Source: Methanolinea sp.
Lineage (GTDB): Archaea; Halobacteriota; Methanomicrobia; Methanomicrobiales; Methanospirillaceae
NCBI GenBank assembly: GCA_016699325.1
Contig: CP064971.1
Span: 1,550,001 to 1,614,000 of the forward strand
Direction: 5' to 3'
DNA: 64,000 nucleotides
Every line of letters begins with the position of its first letter. The first letter of the stretch is position 1. The notes under the pieces are model-generated. The model searched no databases, was not told where the DNA came from, and saw only the letters and a list, made by a program, of their open reading frames with translations. The position numbers and the translations under genes were made by a program. Positions 44,461 to 52,616 of this stretch are shown here, one piece after another.

Positions 44461-45167
44461 TCACCCCTCCCTCCTCCTCCACACAACCACCACCCCCAAA
44501 ATCACCCCCAACACCGCAACCCAGCCCCCAACACTCGCCCTCATCGGAACTGGCGTCTCAACCGGAACCAACTGTGCATTCAATCGAAAGATTGCTCGCA
44601 TTCTGAACTAGGGTCTCTGTCTGCCATGCTTCATACCCTTCTTTGGTGATCAGGATCGTGTGAGTCCCCTTCTCAATCGACCCAAGCGTGAGAGGAGTAG
44701 TGCCGCGGAAGACCGAATCAACGGAGACCTCTGCAACGGATGGCTCGGATGAAATCGACGTCGTGCCCATGTCCGGGAGAGACGCCTGCGTGGGAGTGGC
44801 CGTGAGCGTGGGGGATGGAACAAGGGAGATGAACACGCGGGTTGTCTCGCCACCGCTCACAAAGACGGTTGTGTTCCAGGGTGCATAGCCGGGGCTGCTG
44901 ATCGAAAGCGAATGGTAGCCCCGCTCGACATCCCGGAAGATGCAGGGGAGTACTGTTGGAATGTTTTTCATCAAGGACTGCAATGGCACCTGCGGGTGTT
45001 GCAGTGGCCGCGAGGTCTCCCACGATGGGTTTGGTTGGCAAAACCGTCCCTATGATGATTTCGTCGGCTGGGGTCCCGTTTGGCGTCACGTGGGTCGTGG
45101 GCGGGACGCTGGGACTTGCTGATGCCGGGAGGATTCTCCCCTCAATTACACTTATGTAACGGGAATG
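44461..45167 (-). pseudogene. Frameshifted PEGA-domain surface protein
   Basis: Three minus-strand frames read in succession as one protein. From 45167 to about 44940: ISVIEGRILPASASPSVPP and ATATPAGAIAVLDEKHSN. Frame 2 to about 44575: GYHSLSISSPGYAPWNTTVF and a second PEGA (SSEPSVAEVSVDSVFRGTTP). Frame 3: SVGGWVAVLGVILGVVVVW, a C-terminal transmembrane anchor ending at TGA 44461. Two frameshifts are therefore needed. The N-terminal signal peptide is also missing (in-frame stop at 45168-45170). A decayed membrane-anchored PEGA protein. Confidence 0.72.
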
Positions 45168-45192
45168 TCAACTACACTGTGGAATTACGGAA

Positions 45193-45372
45193 ATGCCCCC
45201 TGTTGAAGTGCATCGGAACGTTGAGAAACCACTCATAAAGAGCGCAAAACGGAAGGGTAGTACAGTCCTTGGGAAGGAGCAGGACTCCCGCGCTGAGCAA
45301 CTCTCTGGCATTCTTAAAATAAAAGATCCGCGGATTATCGAAGAGATCGCCGAAAGTGATCTCCTTGCATAG
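45193..45372 (+). CDS. VapB-like antitoxin
   Basis: 59 residues: MPPVEVHRNVEKPLIKSAKR, then EQDSRAEQLSGILKIKDPRI, ending ESDLLA. It is directly upstream of, and overlaps by 17 bp, the PIN-domain toxin gene, the standard antitoxin-toxin layout. Small, basic at the N-terminus and acidic at the C-terminus, as expected for a toxin-neutralising tail. No certain DNA-binding fold is visible. Identification rests mainly on context. Confidence 0.6.
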   Translation: MPPVEVHRNVEKPLIKSAKRKGSTVLGKEQDSRAEQLSGILKIKDPRIIEEIAESDLLA

Positions 45373-45868
45373 TCTTCAAGAGATTCCCCCCGATACCAGG
45401 GCAATTTTTGATACAAATATTCTCGTCTACTGGGTGACCGATCATCCCCGATACGGAAAACTCTGTACAGAGTGCGTGAAACGAGTTGAGAAAGGGGAGA
45501 TTCAGGGAGTAATCCCGGCAACCATTCTGAATGAACTCCTCCACCGTATCATGATTGCCGAGACGGTTGAGAAGGGGTATGCATGCACCTCCCAGGATGC
45601 AGTCAGGGTATTGAAAGAGGATCCTGCAATAATCAGGCATTTGACTATCGCAGGGAATGTATACGATAGTCTGCCAACGATAGGATTTGAGATGATCGAG
45701 AATGAACGGGGAATATCAGGCCTCATGTATCATTTCTCAAAAGAACTGTGCCTCATGGCAAAGGATGCGGCAATTGTAGCGTATGCACATACCTTCACTC
45801 TCGCTCATATCGTCACGAACGAACGTGATTTTCAGCGGGTCAAATGGCTCACATGCTGGGGTCCTTGA
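45356..45868 (+). CDS. PIN-domain ribonuclease, VapC-type toxin
   Basis: 170 residues from GTG 45356. PIN-domain acidic residues visible: AIFDTNILVYW (Asp), TILNELLHR (Glu), LMAKDAAIVAYA (Asp) and IVTNERDFQ (Asp). Such toxins cleave RNA, often tRNA or rRNA, when the antitoxin is lost. Longer than the typical about 130-aa VapC because of extra helices in the middle. Within the accessory patch between thrS and tRNA-Leu. Confidence 0.82.
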   Translation: MISLHSLQEIPPDTRAIFDTNILVYWVTDHPRYGKLCTECVKRVEKGEIQGVIPATILNELLHRIMIAETVEKGYACTSQDAVRVLKEDPAIIRHLTIAGNVYDSLPTIGFEMIENERGISGLMYHFSKELCLMAKDAAIVAYAHTFTLAHIVTNERDFQRVKWLTCWGP

Positions 45869-45915
45869 AAAGATAGGAGTATCCCTGCATTTTGTTCCAC
45901 TCTCCTCCTCTCACC

Positions 45916-45975
45916 TGTCGATACCATCGACATGTCCCAAACACGTGTCGAAGAAATTGAAAAATTTCGACACGT
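45916..45975. promoter_or_regulatory. Two adjacent hairpins sharing the TGTCGA core
   Basis: TGTCGAT-ACC-ATCGACA (45916-45932) and ACGTGTCGAA / TTCGACACGT (45943-45952 / 45966-45975, 13-nt loop) lie just after the toxin gene. Four arms share TGTCGA or its complement. They could be a terminator pair or a cluster of operator half-sites. Confidence 0.45.
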
Positions 45976-46181
45976 TGGTCGGCCCTTATCGAGGAGCCTG
46001 ATGAGGGATTGATTGAACTAAATCCGTTCTTTCCCAATTTTTTTGGGTATCAGAATGTCGGTCCTCTCCAATTCCTTCAGATACCGCGCTTCAGTCTACA
46101 CAACATTTATCCATCATCATTCTGTTTGTACTTTCACCGTGAGGCATGCTCTGCCCGAATATTTTAAGGAGGAACTAAAAC

Positions 46182-46274
46182 ATGGCACACACATCCCCAC
46201 CCCAGCTTAACAAGGTAACGTATCACAGAATATCCTCGGACTGTAAGTTCCACTGGAAAGAGTGCTTAATCTGA
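46182..46274 (+). CDS. Putative 30-residue small protein with strong ribosome binding site
   Basis: ATG at 46182 preceded by aaggaggaact (46166-46176), a near-perfect Shine-Dalgarno about 8 nt upstream. The product begins MAHTSPPQLNKVTYHRISSD and ends CKFHWKECLI, with two Cys and basic and aromatic residues. No family recognised. The rest of 45976-46428 has no other gene candidate. Confidence 0.4.
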   Translation: MAHTSPPQLNKVTYHRISSDCKFHWKECLI

Positions 46275-46428
46275 TGAATATAATTCGGTTGGTTTTTCCT
46301 ATGGGGAGTGTACAGTGACTGTGCAGGATCGGAGTTACGTTTTTACAGTAAAATCCTTACACTACCAAAAAATGCAATCGACTATCTTATGATTGTTCAT
46401 GATTACTATTTACAGAATCACATTTTGT

Positions 46429-46513
46429 GCGAGGGTATCTAAGCCAGGCCAAAAGAGCGGGACTTAAGATCCCGTCACGGAGGTGTTCGTGGGTTCGAAT
46501 CCCACCCCTCGCA
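46429..46513 (+). tRNA. tRNA-Leu (anticodon UAA)
   Basis: 85-nt class II tRNA. Acceptor arms GCGAGGG (46429-46435) and CCCTCGC (46506-46512) with discriminator A. Anticodon stem GCGGGA/TCCCGT around CTTAAGA, anticodon TAA at 46465-46467. Extra variable arm CAC-GGAG-GTG. T arm GTGGG-TTCGAAT-CCCAC. CCA is not encoded and there is no intron. Reads UUA codons, rare in a GC-rich genome. Confidence 0.95.
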
Positions 46514-46554
46514 TACTTTTAATCCTAAGGTAGTATGCAGGATGAAAATGAAGA

Positions 46555-47028
46555 TTATCCATAAAAAACTTGAGTCGCAAAATATGTTTTATTGTTAGTA
46601 GTAGCAACACCAGTTCCAATTTGAGTATAATCCCATCTTATGATGTTTTTCCAATGTTCCTCGCTCTTTCTCCAATTTTTCATTAATCCTAAAGCAATTC
46701 CCTTTTCGGTATTTGGTATAAATCCTGATCCTTTCACTTTGCCAATAGAAATTTGATTACAATTTTCCCCAACGCCGCAGTAATATCCGGCATTGACATC
46801 AAATCCCAACCTGATAACTCGGTCGGTTGGATCTTCTCCTTTTAAGTTAATATGGTCGCAATAGTGGTTTTTTGCCATATCTCGACTATGATAGAGAGCC
46901 GCCTTTGTGAGGATGGGATCCCGTTTTAGCATTTTTCTGTCGTATTTCACCCGTGCATTATTCGTTAAATAGAAAAGTTCTTGGGAAATTCTTGATAATA
47001 TTGGGGCCATTTTAATCTCAATGAACAA
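46555..47028 (-). CDS. CAP/SCP-domain protein (YkwD-like), AT-rich
   Basis: 157 residues covering a CAP domain: LTNNARVKYDRKMLKRDPIL, ALYHSRDMAKNHYCDHINLK, GFDVNAGYYCGVGENC, WRKSEEHWKNII and IGTGVATTNNKTYFATQVFY. The His, Glu and His of the CAP cavity are in their usual places. No signal peptide is visible, unusual for the family; Met at 47010 is an alternative start. The base composition is far more AT-rich than the neighbours, and its 3' end lies 42 bp from tRNA-Leu, which suggests acquisition by transfer. Confidence 0.82.
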   Translation of the reverse strand: MFIEIKMAPILSRISQELFYLTNNARVKYDRKMLKRDPILTKAALYHSRDMAKNHYCDHINLKGEDPTDRVIRLGFDVNAGYYCGVGENCNQISIGKVKGSGFIPNTEKGIALGLMKNWRKSEEHWKNIIRWDYTQIGTGVATTNNKTYFATQVFYG

Positions 47029-47101
47029 AAGACAAATTTAATAATAATTTTTTTCCTTTCCATGTGTGATCGCCCCCCATCTTGTAGATCAGGGTGATAG
47101 T

Positions 47102-47173
47102 GTGCCTCTGGTATATTGGGTCCCAATTACGCTGCTGGCCGGTATCGTGCTGAACCTGTGGATTTTCTGGTGA
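47102..47173 (+). CDS. Possible 23-residue single-TM peptide
   Basis: GTG 47102 to TGA 47171-47173 encodes a fully hydrophobic segment (LVYWVPITLLAGIVLNLWIF). The next ORF starts one base after its stop. Coupling and composition are suggestive but there is no clear ribosome binding site. Confidence 0.25.
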   Translation: MPLVYWVPITLLAGIVLNLWIFW

Positions 47174-47174
47174 A

Positions 47175-47372
47175 ATGGCCCGGGACAGGGGGTCAGCCCC
47201 CGCTGCTGACCGGATACGTGTTCTTGCGATAAGTGCCCTGTTACTAAGCGGGCATCTCTACACCATCCTGACGCGATGTTCCGGTCCTCACCCCGGAAGA
47301 TCGGAAGATGAATTTACCACCCCGCTTGTCCTGAATTATACGGCAGTTATCCTCGCTTTATGGACGGGTTAA
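47175..47372 (+). CDS. Small membrane protein
   Basis: 65 residues with two hydrophobic stretches (IRVLAISALLLSGHLYTIL; TPLVLNYTAVILALWTG) separated by a polar loop. It lies directly after the 23-residue peptide ORF and before the iron-regulator promoter. Unknown function; moderately supported. Confidence 0.4.
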   Translation: MARDRGSAPAADRIRVLAISALLLSGHLYTILTRCSGPHPGRSEDEFTTPLVLNYTAVILALWTG

Positions 47373-47456
47373 AAAACTAACTTCGCCACTTTTTTCGTAG
47401 TTCCATAAAATTTAAACGACTTAACCCAATTCGCCAGAAGCAATATAATCGATCTT

Positions 47457-47478
47457 AGAAAAAGGATATCCTTTTTCT
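47457..47478. promoter_or_regulatory. Perfect 22-bp palindrome, probable metal-regulator operator
   Basis: AGAAAAAGGAT followed by its exact complement ATCCTTTTTCT. It lies just after a TATA-like tataatc (about 47444-47450), so it would overlap the transcription start of the DtxR-feoB operon. A second TATA-like tataata occurs at 47500-47506. DtxR/IdeR/MntR-type repressors bind such palindromes, so autoregulation by the first gene is likely (inference). Confidence 0.6.
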
Positions 47479-47542
47479 GGCACAGTCAGGCCACATAGGT
47501 ATAATACAAATCCATAAGTGGCTTCGTGCAGAATTATCCACA

Positions 47543-48178
47543 ATGCAGTCCTCATTCCGGGAGGATATTCTGGAAACGCTCTATAAAGAGAAAGTGACCG
47601 GTGCCCCGGCCACTCCTGTCCAGCGTCTTGCCACATTGCTTGGGCGAGAGGCCAAAGATCTCGATGGAATCCTCAGTAAAATGGAAAAGGACGGCGATCT
47701 TGAGATCTCTCCTGACAACAACATCATACTTACTTCCCGGGGAGCAGAAACAGGGGGAAAAATTATGAGGAAACACCGTATCCTCGAATGTTTCTTCTCG
47801 GAGATGCTTGGCATGGCCCCTGAGACTGCCGGGAAGGAGGCCTGCACGCTCGAACATAGTATCTCGGACGAGACAATAGAACGGCTGGGGCGGTATATCA
47901 GGGGCCCGGGCCGTGGCGGGCCCCGTGGAATGCGACGGGGAAAGCGGTGGCAGGCCCTGACACTTATCGAGGCGGCTGAGGGTGAACACCTCGTCATCTC
48001 GTGTGTCAGGTGCCGGGGTCCGGGAAGCCGCCTGAACGACCTTGGCCTTTTCCCTGGTACACCGATATCGGTTGTCCGGAAAATCCCCGGGAATGGAATT
48101 GTAATACGGGTAAAAGAGTCGGATATCGCTCTCAGCCCAGAAATTGCCGCATCGATTCTCGTGGAGCGGCCAGGATGA
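47543..48178 (+). CDS. DtxR-family metal-dependent regulator with C-terminal FeoA/SH3-like domain
   Basis: 211 residues. N-terminal winged helix (VQRLATLLGREAKDLDGILS, GDLEISPDNNIILTSRG). The dimerisation/metal region contains HRILECFFSEML and CTLEHSISDETIERLGRYI, with the Cys, Glu and His typical of DtxR metal sites. The C-terminal FeoA-like domain (RGPGSRLNDLGLFPGTPISV) is encoded in-frame, replacing a separate feoA gene. The last codons overlap feoB (ATGA). Represses iron uptake when Fe(II) is plentiful, by analogy. Confidence 0.88.
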   Translation: MQSSFREDILETLYKEKVTGAPATPVQRLATLLGREAKDLDGILSKMEKDGDLEISPDNNIILTSRGAETGGKIMRKHRILECFFSEMLGMAPETAGKEACTLEHSISDETIERLGRYIRGPGRGGPRGMRRGKRWQALTLIEAAEGEHLVISCVRCRGPGSRLNDLGLFPGTPISVVRKIPGNGIVIRVKESDIALSPEIAASILVERPG

Positions 48179-50025
48179 AGATTGGGCTCATCGGAAATCC
48201 AAACGTAGGTAAATCACTTATCTTTCACCAATTGACCGGGCTCGGGGTCGAGGTAAGCAATTATCCCGGCACCACCATCGGTCTCCAGAGTGGGAATATC
48301 TGTTTTGAGAAGGAGATTATCGAGGTCGTAGACCTGCCAGGCATTTACTCCATCGAAGGAGATACCGAAGAGGAGCGAACCGTCAGGGCGTTTGTCGATT
48401 CGGGTGAAGCCGATGTTATTGTGGCAGTTCTCGATGCAGGAAGGCTGGAACGCAATCTCTACCTCATGCTCCAGGTTGCCGAGTACAGGCGCCCGATGCT
48501 GGTAGTCCTGAATATGATGGATGAAGCGGAGAGATCCGGCATCCAGATTGATACCCGGAAACTCTCATCGCTCCTTGGTGTCGAAGTTATTCCAACCGTT
48601 GCTGTTCAGGGTAAAAATACTGGCACCATCATACCCTTGGCCCTTTCAGCAGCGCGCGTGCCGACTGTAAAAGTTCTCTACGACCACCATATCGAAGCTG
48701 CGGCAAAAAGCCTTAAGACGATCCATAATCTGGACTGGGACAAGGCCATTATGGCCCTGCTGGGTCATACCGACAATCCTGATGTCTTAGAAGCAGTATC
48801 CGCCCTCTCTGAGGAGATCGAACGGATGCATCGCATGACTGTAGCCCAGATTGTTGCAGGGAATCGGCATCACTGTGCCGAGCGTATTGCCTCTGAAGTA
48901 ATCCTGTCTCGTCTTCCCAAACAGGGTCCTGATATCGATCGCCTCCTCACCACACGGATTCCCGGAATACCGATACTTGCCACTATTCTTATCAGCATCC
49001 TCCTGACGGTCTTCATCATCGGATCATGGCTGGAAGAGGCGATTGTGAACCTTATCGAAAACCTTGTCATGCAGCCGTTTCTCGCTGCAGGATTTCATCC
49101 CCTCGCCGAGCAACTCGGAACCTCGATCATCCTTGCCATACAGGCTGGGTTTGGAATAGCCTTTCCGTTTATTTTCACCTTCTACGTGTTCATCGCGTTA
49201 CTGGAGGATTCTGGATATCTCACCCGCGCTGCATTTCTGGCTGATCGCACTCTTCACAGTTTCGGTATGCACGGGCAAGGGATCATTCCCCTGGTTCTTG
49301 GGTTCGGGTGCAATGTCCCGGCAATCATGAGCATCAGGCTCCTGCGGACGCGACGGGAGCGGGTGATCGCGTCATTCCTCGTGACCCTCATCCCCTGCTC
49401 GGCACGAACCGTCATCATTGCCGGGCTTGTTGCCGCATTTATCGGGCTCGCTGCAGCGATGAGCGTATACCTGATTGTCATGGTCATCATTCTCATTACC
49501 GGGATGATACTCTCCCGGGTCACTCCTGGTGAACAGTTTGGCATGATCCTCGAGATGAGCCCGCTCCGGCGCCCGATCGCAAAGAACGTCCTCCTCAAAT
49601 CATGGCTGCGGATAAGAGAATTCCTGGTCATAGCCATGCCCCTTCTGGTCGTTGCCAGCATTGTGCTCGGACTCTTCCAGTACTCGGGACTCATGGCCGC
49701 ATTTGAGGAGTTCATCGAACCATTTTCGATTGCAGTGTTCGGCATCCCCTCCTATGCAACAACCGCTCTCATATTTGGAATCCTGCGAAAGGAGATGGCC
49801 CTCGAAACGCTGGTGATCCTTGCCGGGACAGCAGATCTCGGCTCGGTCCTTTCCATGGCTCAAATTTATATCTTCGCCGTGGTCAGTGTACTTTTTATCC
49901 CGTGCATCGCAACCATAGCAGTCCTGAAGAAAGAAGTGGGGATAAAGACAGCTTTCGTGGTTTCGGCCTATACCCTCATTACAGGCATCCTTGTCGGTGC
50001 GCTCCTCAATATGCTCCTGACATGA
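48175..50025 (+). CDS. feoB: Ferrous iron transporter FeoB
   Basis: 616 residues from ATG 48175, which overlaps the regulator's stop; the frame open from 48001 is an artefact. G-domain: G1 GNPNVGKS, G2 region NYPGTT, G3 DLPG, G4 NMMD. The membrane part has two GATE-like halves with LGFGCNVPA and PCSARTVIIAG motifs and about eight or more helices. Imports Fe(II) across the cytoplasmic membrane. Slightly shorter than bacterial FeoB (about 750), normal for archaea. Confidence 0.96.
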   Translation: MKIGLIGNPNVGKSLIFHQLTGLGVEVSNYPGTTIGLQSGNICFEKEIIEVVDLPGIYSIEGDTEEERTVRAFVDSGEADVIVAVLDAGRLERNLYLMLQVAEYRRPMLVVLNMMDEAERSGIQIDTRKLSSLLGVEVIPTVAVQGKNTGTIIPLALSAARVPTVKVLYDHHIEAAAKSLKTIHNLDWDKAIMALLGHTDNPDVLEAVSALSEEIERMHRMTVAQIVAGNRHHCAERIASEVILSRLPKQGPDIDRLLTTRIPGIPILATILISILLTVFIIGSWLEEAIVNLIENLVMQPFLAAGFHPLAEQLGTSIILAIQAGFGIAFPFIFTFYVFIALLEDSGYLTRAAFLADRTLHSFGMHGQGIIPLVLGFGCNVPAIMSIRLLRTRRERVIASFLVTLIPCSARTVIIAGLVAAFIGLAAAMSVYLIVMVIILITGMILSRVTPGEQFGMILEMSPLRRPIAKNVLLKSWLRIREFLVIAMPLLVVASIVLGLFQYSGLMAAFEEFIEPFSIAVFGIPSYATTALIFGILRKEMALETLVILAGTADLGSVLSMAQIYIFAVVSVLFIPCIATIAVLKKEVGIKTAFVVSAYTLITGILVGALLNMLLT

Positions 50026-50159
50026 AGACAAACACCGGTCAATTACTGCTTTATCCTTCGATGGTGACATCTAATTTGAAAGCCCCGAACGATTGAATCA
50101 GGAGTGTGGGTTCTCGTGGGAGGAAGTGACCGGGGAACATTACCAGCAAAGGAGGCAGG

Positions 50160-50909
50160 ATGCTAACGTTTGTGGGTCTTGGGCTGTATGATCTTGGTGA
50201 CATTCCACTCAAGGGGCTCGACAGTATCAGGAAAGCCGATCACGTCTTCCTCGAATCATATACCTCGCGACTTTCTGGCACAACCATCAGGGATATGGAA
50301 GAGCTCTATGGAAAAACGATAACGATCCTGTCACGTGATCAGGTTGAGGTCGACCCCGACTTCATGCTTGGCCTGGCCGAAGAGTTCAACGTGGCACTCC
50401 TGATTGGTGGGGACCCGATGGTTTCCACGACCCATATCGACCTGCGGATGCGAGCCTTCCGCCGGGGAATAGCGACACGCATCATCCATGCATCATCCAT
50501 TTCCACGGCAGTCTGTGGTCTTTCAGGCCTCCAGAACTACCGGTTCGGTAAGTCCTGCTCCCTTCCCTATCCCCACCGGTCATGGATCCCTCTGGCGCCT
50601 GCCAAAGTGGTACAGGCAAACCGCGCGTTCGGCCTCCATACCCTTGTCTATCTCGATATCCAGGAAGACCGGTGCATGACCATTTCCGAAGCGGTCGACA
50701 TCCTTGAAACAATGGCCGGAAAAATTGATCTTTCTTTACCACTTTACGTAGGGATCGCCCGTGCCGGGTCGGAGTCTCCTGTAGTTGCCGCCGGAAACGC
50801 CGCGAGAATGAAAGAGGTGGACTTTGGCCCACCTCTTCATATCCTTATCATACCGGCAGAACTACACGTCATGGAACGTGAATACCTGGAGATGTTTGCG
50901 GGCTTATGA
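50160..50909 (+). CDS. dph5: Diphthine synthase
   Basis: 249 residues. SAM-dependent methylation in the synthesis of diphthamide on elongation factor 2. Motifs: LTFVGLGLYDLGDIPLKGLD, FLESYTS, GGDPMVSTTHIDL and NYRFGKSCSLPYP. Ribosome binding site aaaggaggcagg just before the ATG. Overlaps the DUF357 gene (ATGA at 50906-50909). Found only in archaea and eukaryotes. Confidence 0.95.
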   Translation: MLTFVGLGLYDLGDIPLKGLDSIRKADHVFLESYTSRLSGTTIRDMEELYGKTITILSRDQVEVDPDFMLGLAEEFNVALLIGGDPMVSTTHIDLRMRAFRRGIATRIIHASSISTAVCGLSGLQNYRFGKSCSLPYPHRSWIPLAPAKVVQANRAFGLHTLVYLDIQEDRCMTISEAVDILETMAGKIDLSLPLYVGIARAGSESPVVAAGNAARMKEVDFGPPLHILIIPAELHVMEREYLEMFAGL

Positions 50910-51475
50910 TGTGCCGTTGCCTGGAAGCCCTTGAAAAGCGGCTTGCGGACAGGATGCTCGTCCCTACCGGGAGAAGTATCCTCCATGATTGTGCCCGCGA
51001 CAGTGTCGATATGGTTCTGGCGTATCACAAGGATGGTCTGGTATTCCTTTCCCGTGGTGACTATCCCAATGCCCTTGCAAGCTTCAGCTATGCGCTGGGA
51101 TGGATGGATGCTTCTATCTGCCTTGGCCTGATCTCATCGCAGGACTGTGGTATCCCGGTTGTTACACCGCAGCAACGTACTGCTGGTCGGGAGAACATAG
51201 CGCTGCATGAGAAAACGTCCCGGTACCGTTCTCTCCTATCACGTGCCCTTGCCAGTCTTGAGCCTGCACCTGAAATGGATACCTGCCTTTCGAAGGGGGG
51301 TTTACGGTTTCTTCTCATCGGAAAAATCTTTTATGACCATGGGTCAGGACGCGAAGGAGAAGGGGAGGACGAGATGGCACTCGCCGCCTATAGCTATGGG
51401 TTTGGATGGCTCGATGCAGGGATACGAACCGGCCTATTGAAAGTCCTCAGGAACCGGGAACTCTTCACCATATAG
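50906..51475 (+). CDS. DUF357 family protein, two repeats
   Basis: 189 residues. The family motif occurs twice: LSRGDYPNALASFSYALGWM-DASICLGL (about 49-76) and MALAAYSYGFGWLDAGIRTGLL (about 157-178), each a helical repeat resembling a TPR. Archaeal-specific. The overlap with diphthine synthase suggests a translation-related role, unproven. Confidence 0.85.
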   Translation: MMCRCLEALEKRLADRMLVPTGRSILHDCARDSVDMVLAYHKDGLVFLSRGDYPNALASFSYALGWMDASICLGLISSQDCGIPVVTPQQRTAGRENIALHEKTSRYRSLLSRALASLEPAPEMDTCLSKGGLRFLLIGKIFYDHGSGREGEGEDEMALAAYSYGFGWLDAGIRTGLLKVLRNRELFTI

Positions 51476-51557
51476 AACCACCACCACTCCTCAAAGCGTT
51501 TATACTATGCATGGCAATTCCTTATGAATCCCGAAACGGGGGATAAGAGCTGCGTCA

Positions 51558-52577
51558 ATGGAGAAAAATCAAAAGAAATGGCTCTGGATATCGCTTGGCT
51601 TTTCTGCGGTGGTCCTTGTTGCAGTTCTCTATTTCACCGTTGATGCTGAAACCGTCACCTACCTGAAACAGCTCAATGCCCTTTTCCTTATCCTTGCTCT
51701 CTTTACCCACATTGTTGCTCTGATGTTATGGGCTCTCAGGATAAAATTCATGAGTCGTTCCCTCGGCTACCGGGTTGGTTTTTTATATACACTGAACCTC
51801 GTTTCCGCCAATATGCTTGTTGCTGCCATCACACCGTCCCAGGCAGGAGGGGAACCCGTCAGGATTCACGAACTTTATAAAGCAGGAGTTAAGATCGGAG
51901 ATGCAACCGCCATCGTCCTCACCGAGAGAATCCTCGATGGGATTGTTCTTGGGATGGGTGGCGCATTCTTTATGTTTGTTTTGGGAAGTGAATGGAGACG
52001 TATCGGGTCAGCCTTCAGCTACTTCATGTATATCTCCTGGATTGTCATCACTGCATTTGTCGTCCTTTTTATCTATTCTGTAAAAAAGCCAGACCTGCTC
52101 AAGAGGATCATTCATGCAGTTTCCGGGCATTTTACACGAAAGTGGGAAAGCAGGAAGATTGAACGCTTCGCCCAATCCATCGATCAGGAAGTTGATAATT
52201 TCCATAAGACCCTTACCGATTTCCTGAGCCATGGAAAAGGAGGTCTCATCTCAGGCGGGCTGTTCACCGCTCTCTTCTGGTTCTGCGAGTTTATCATCGT
52301 CTCGTTGCTTCTGCTCGGGCTCGGGCAGCCGCCCATCTTTATCGAATCGCTCATCATCCAGCTGGTCATCGCTCTGATCATGATGATTCCACTCACACCG
52401 GGCGGTTCGGGAATTGCCGAGATAATGTTCACATCTCTCTATGGCCTTTTTGTCAATTCATCAATTCTTGGTATCCTTGTCGTGCTGTGGCGCTCGATCC
52501 TTTTCTATTTCAACGTCCTGCTCGGGCTCATCTCCAGCCTCATCATCATCCGGCGTGAAGCGAGTGGGGCGGGTTGA
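51558..52577 (+). CDS. Flippase-like membrane protein (UPF0104/AglD-MprF-like)
   Basis: 339 residues with about eight membrane segments. Family features: LALFTHIVALMLWALRIKFM, the ITPSQAGGEPVRIHELYKAG motif with VLTERILDG, and PLTPGGSGIAEIMF. Such proteins (COG0392) include the lipid-handling part of MprF and archaeal AglD-type proteins. Exact substrate not predictable. Confidence 0.85.
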   Translation: MEKNQKKWLWISLGFSAVVLVAVLYFTVDAETVTYLKQLNALFLILALFTHIVALMLWALRIKFMSRSLGYRVGFLYTLNLVSANMLVAAITPSQAGGEPVRIHELYKAGVKIGDATAIVLTERILDGIVLGMGGAFFMFVLGSEWRRIGSAFSYFMYISWIVITAFVVLFIYSVKKPDLLKRIIHAVSGHFTRKWESRKIERFAQSIDQEVDNFHKTLTDFLSHGKGGLISGGLFTALFWFCEFIIVSLLLLGLGQPPIFIESLIIQLVIALIMMIPLTPGGSGIAEIMFTSLYGLFVNSSILGILVVLWRSILFYFNVLLGLISSLIIIRREASGAG

Positions 52578-52616
52578 ATAACCCTTATGTGCCCCCCGAA
52601 CAATCATCAAGTGCGT

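Noticed and set aside
46429..47028. An integrative element at tRNA-Leu
   Set aside because: No integrase and no duplicated tRNA 3' end is visible; only the AT-rich CAP gene hints at transfer.
48001..48174. Upstream extension of feoB
   Set aside because: It overlaps the DtxR-family gene in another frame, and the G1 motif sits directly after ATG 48175, which is coupled to the regulator's stop.
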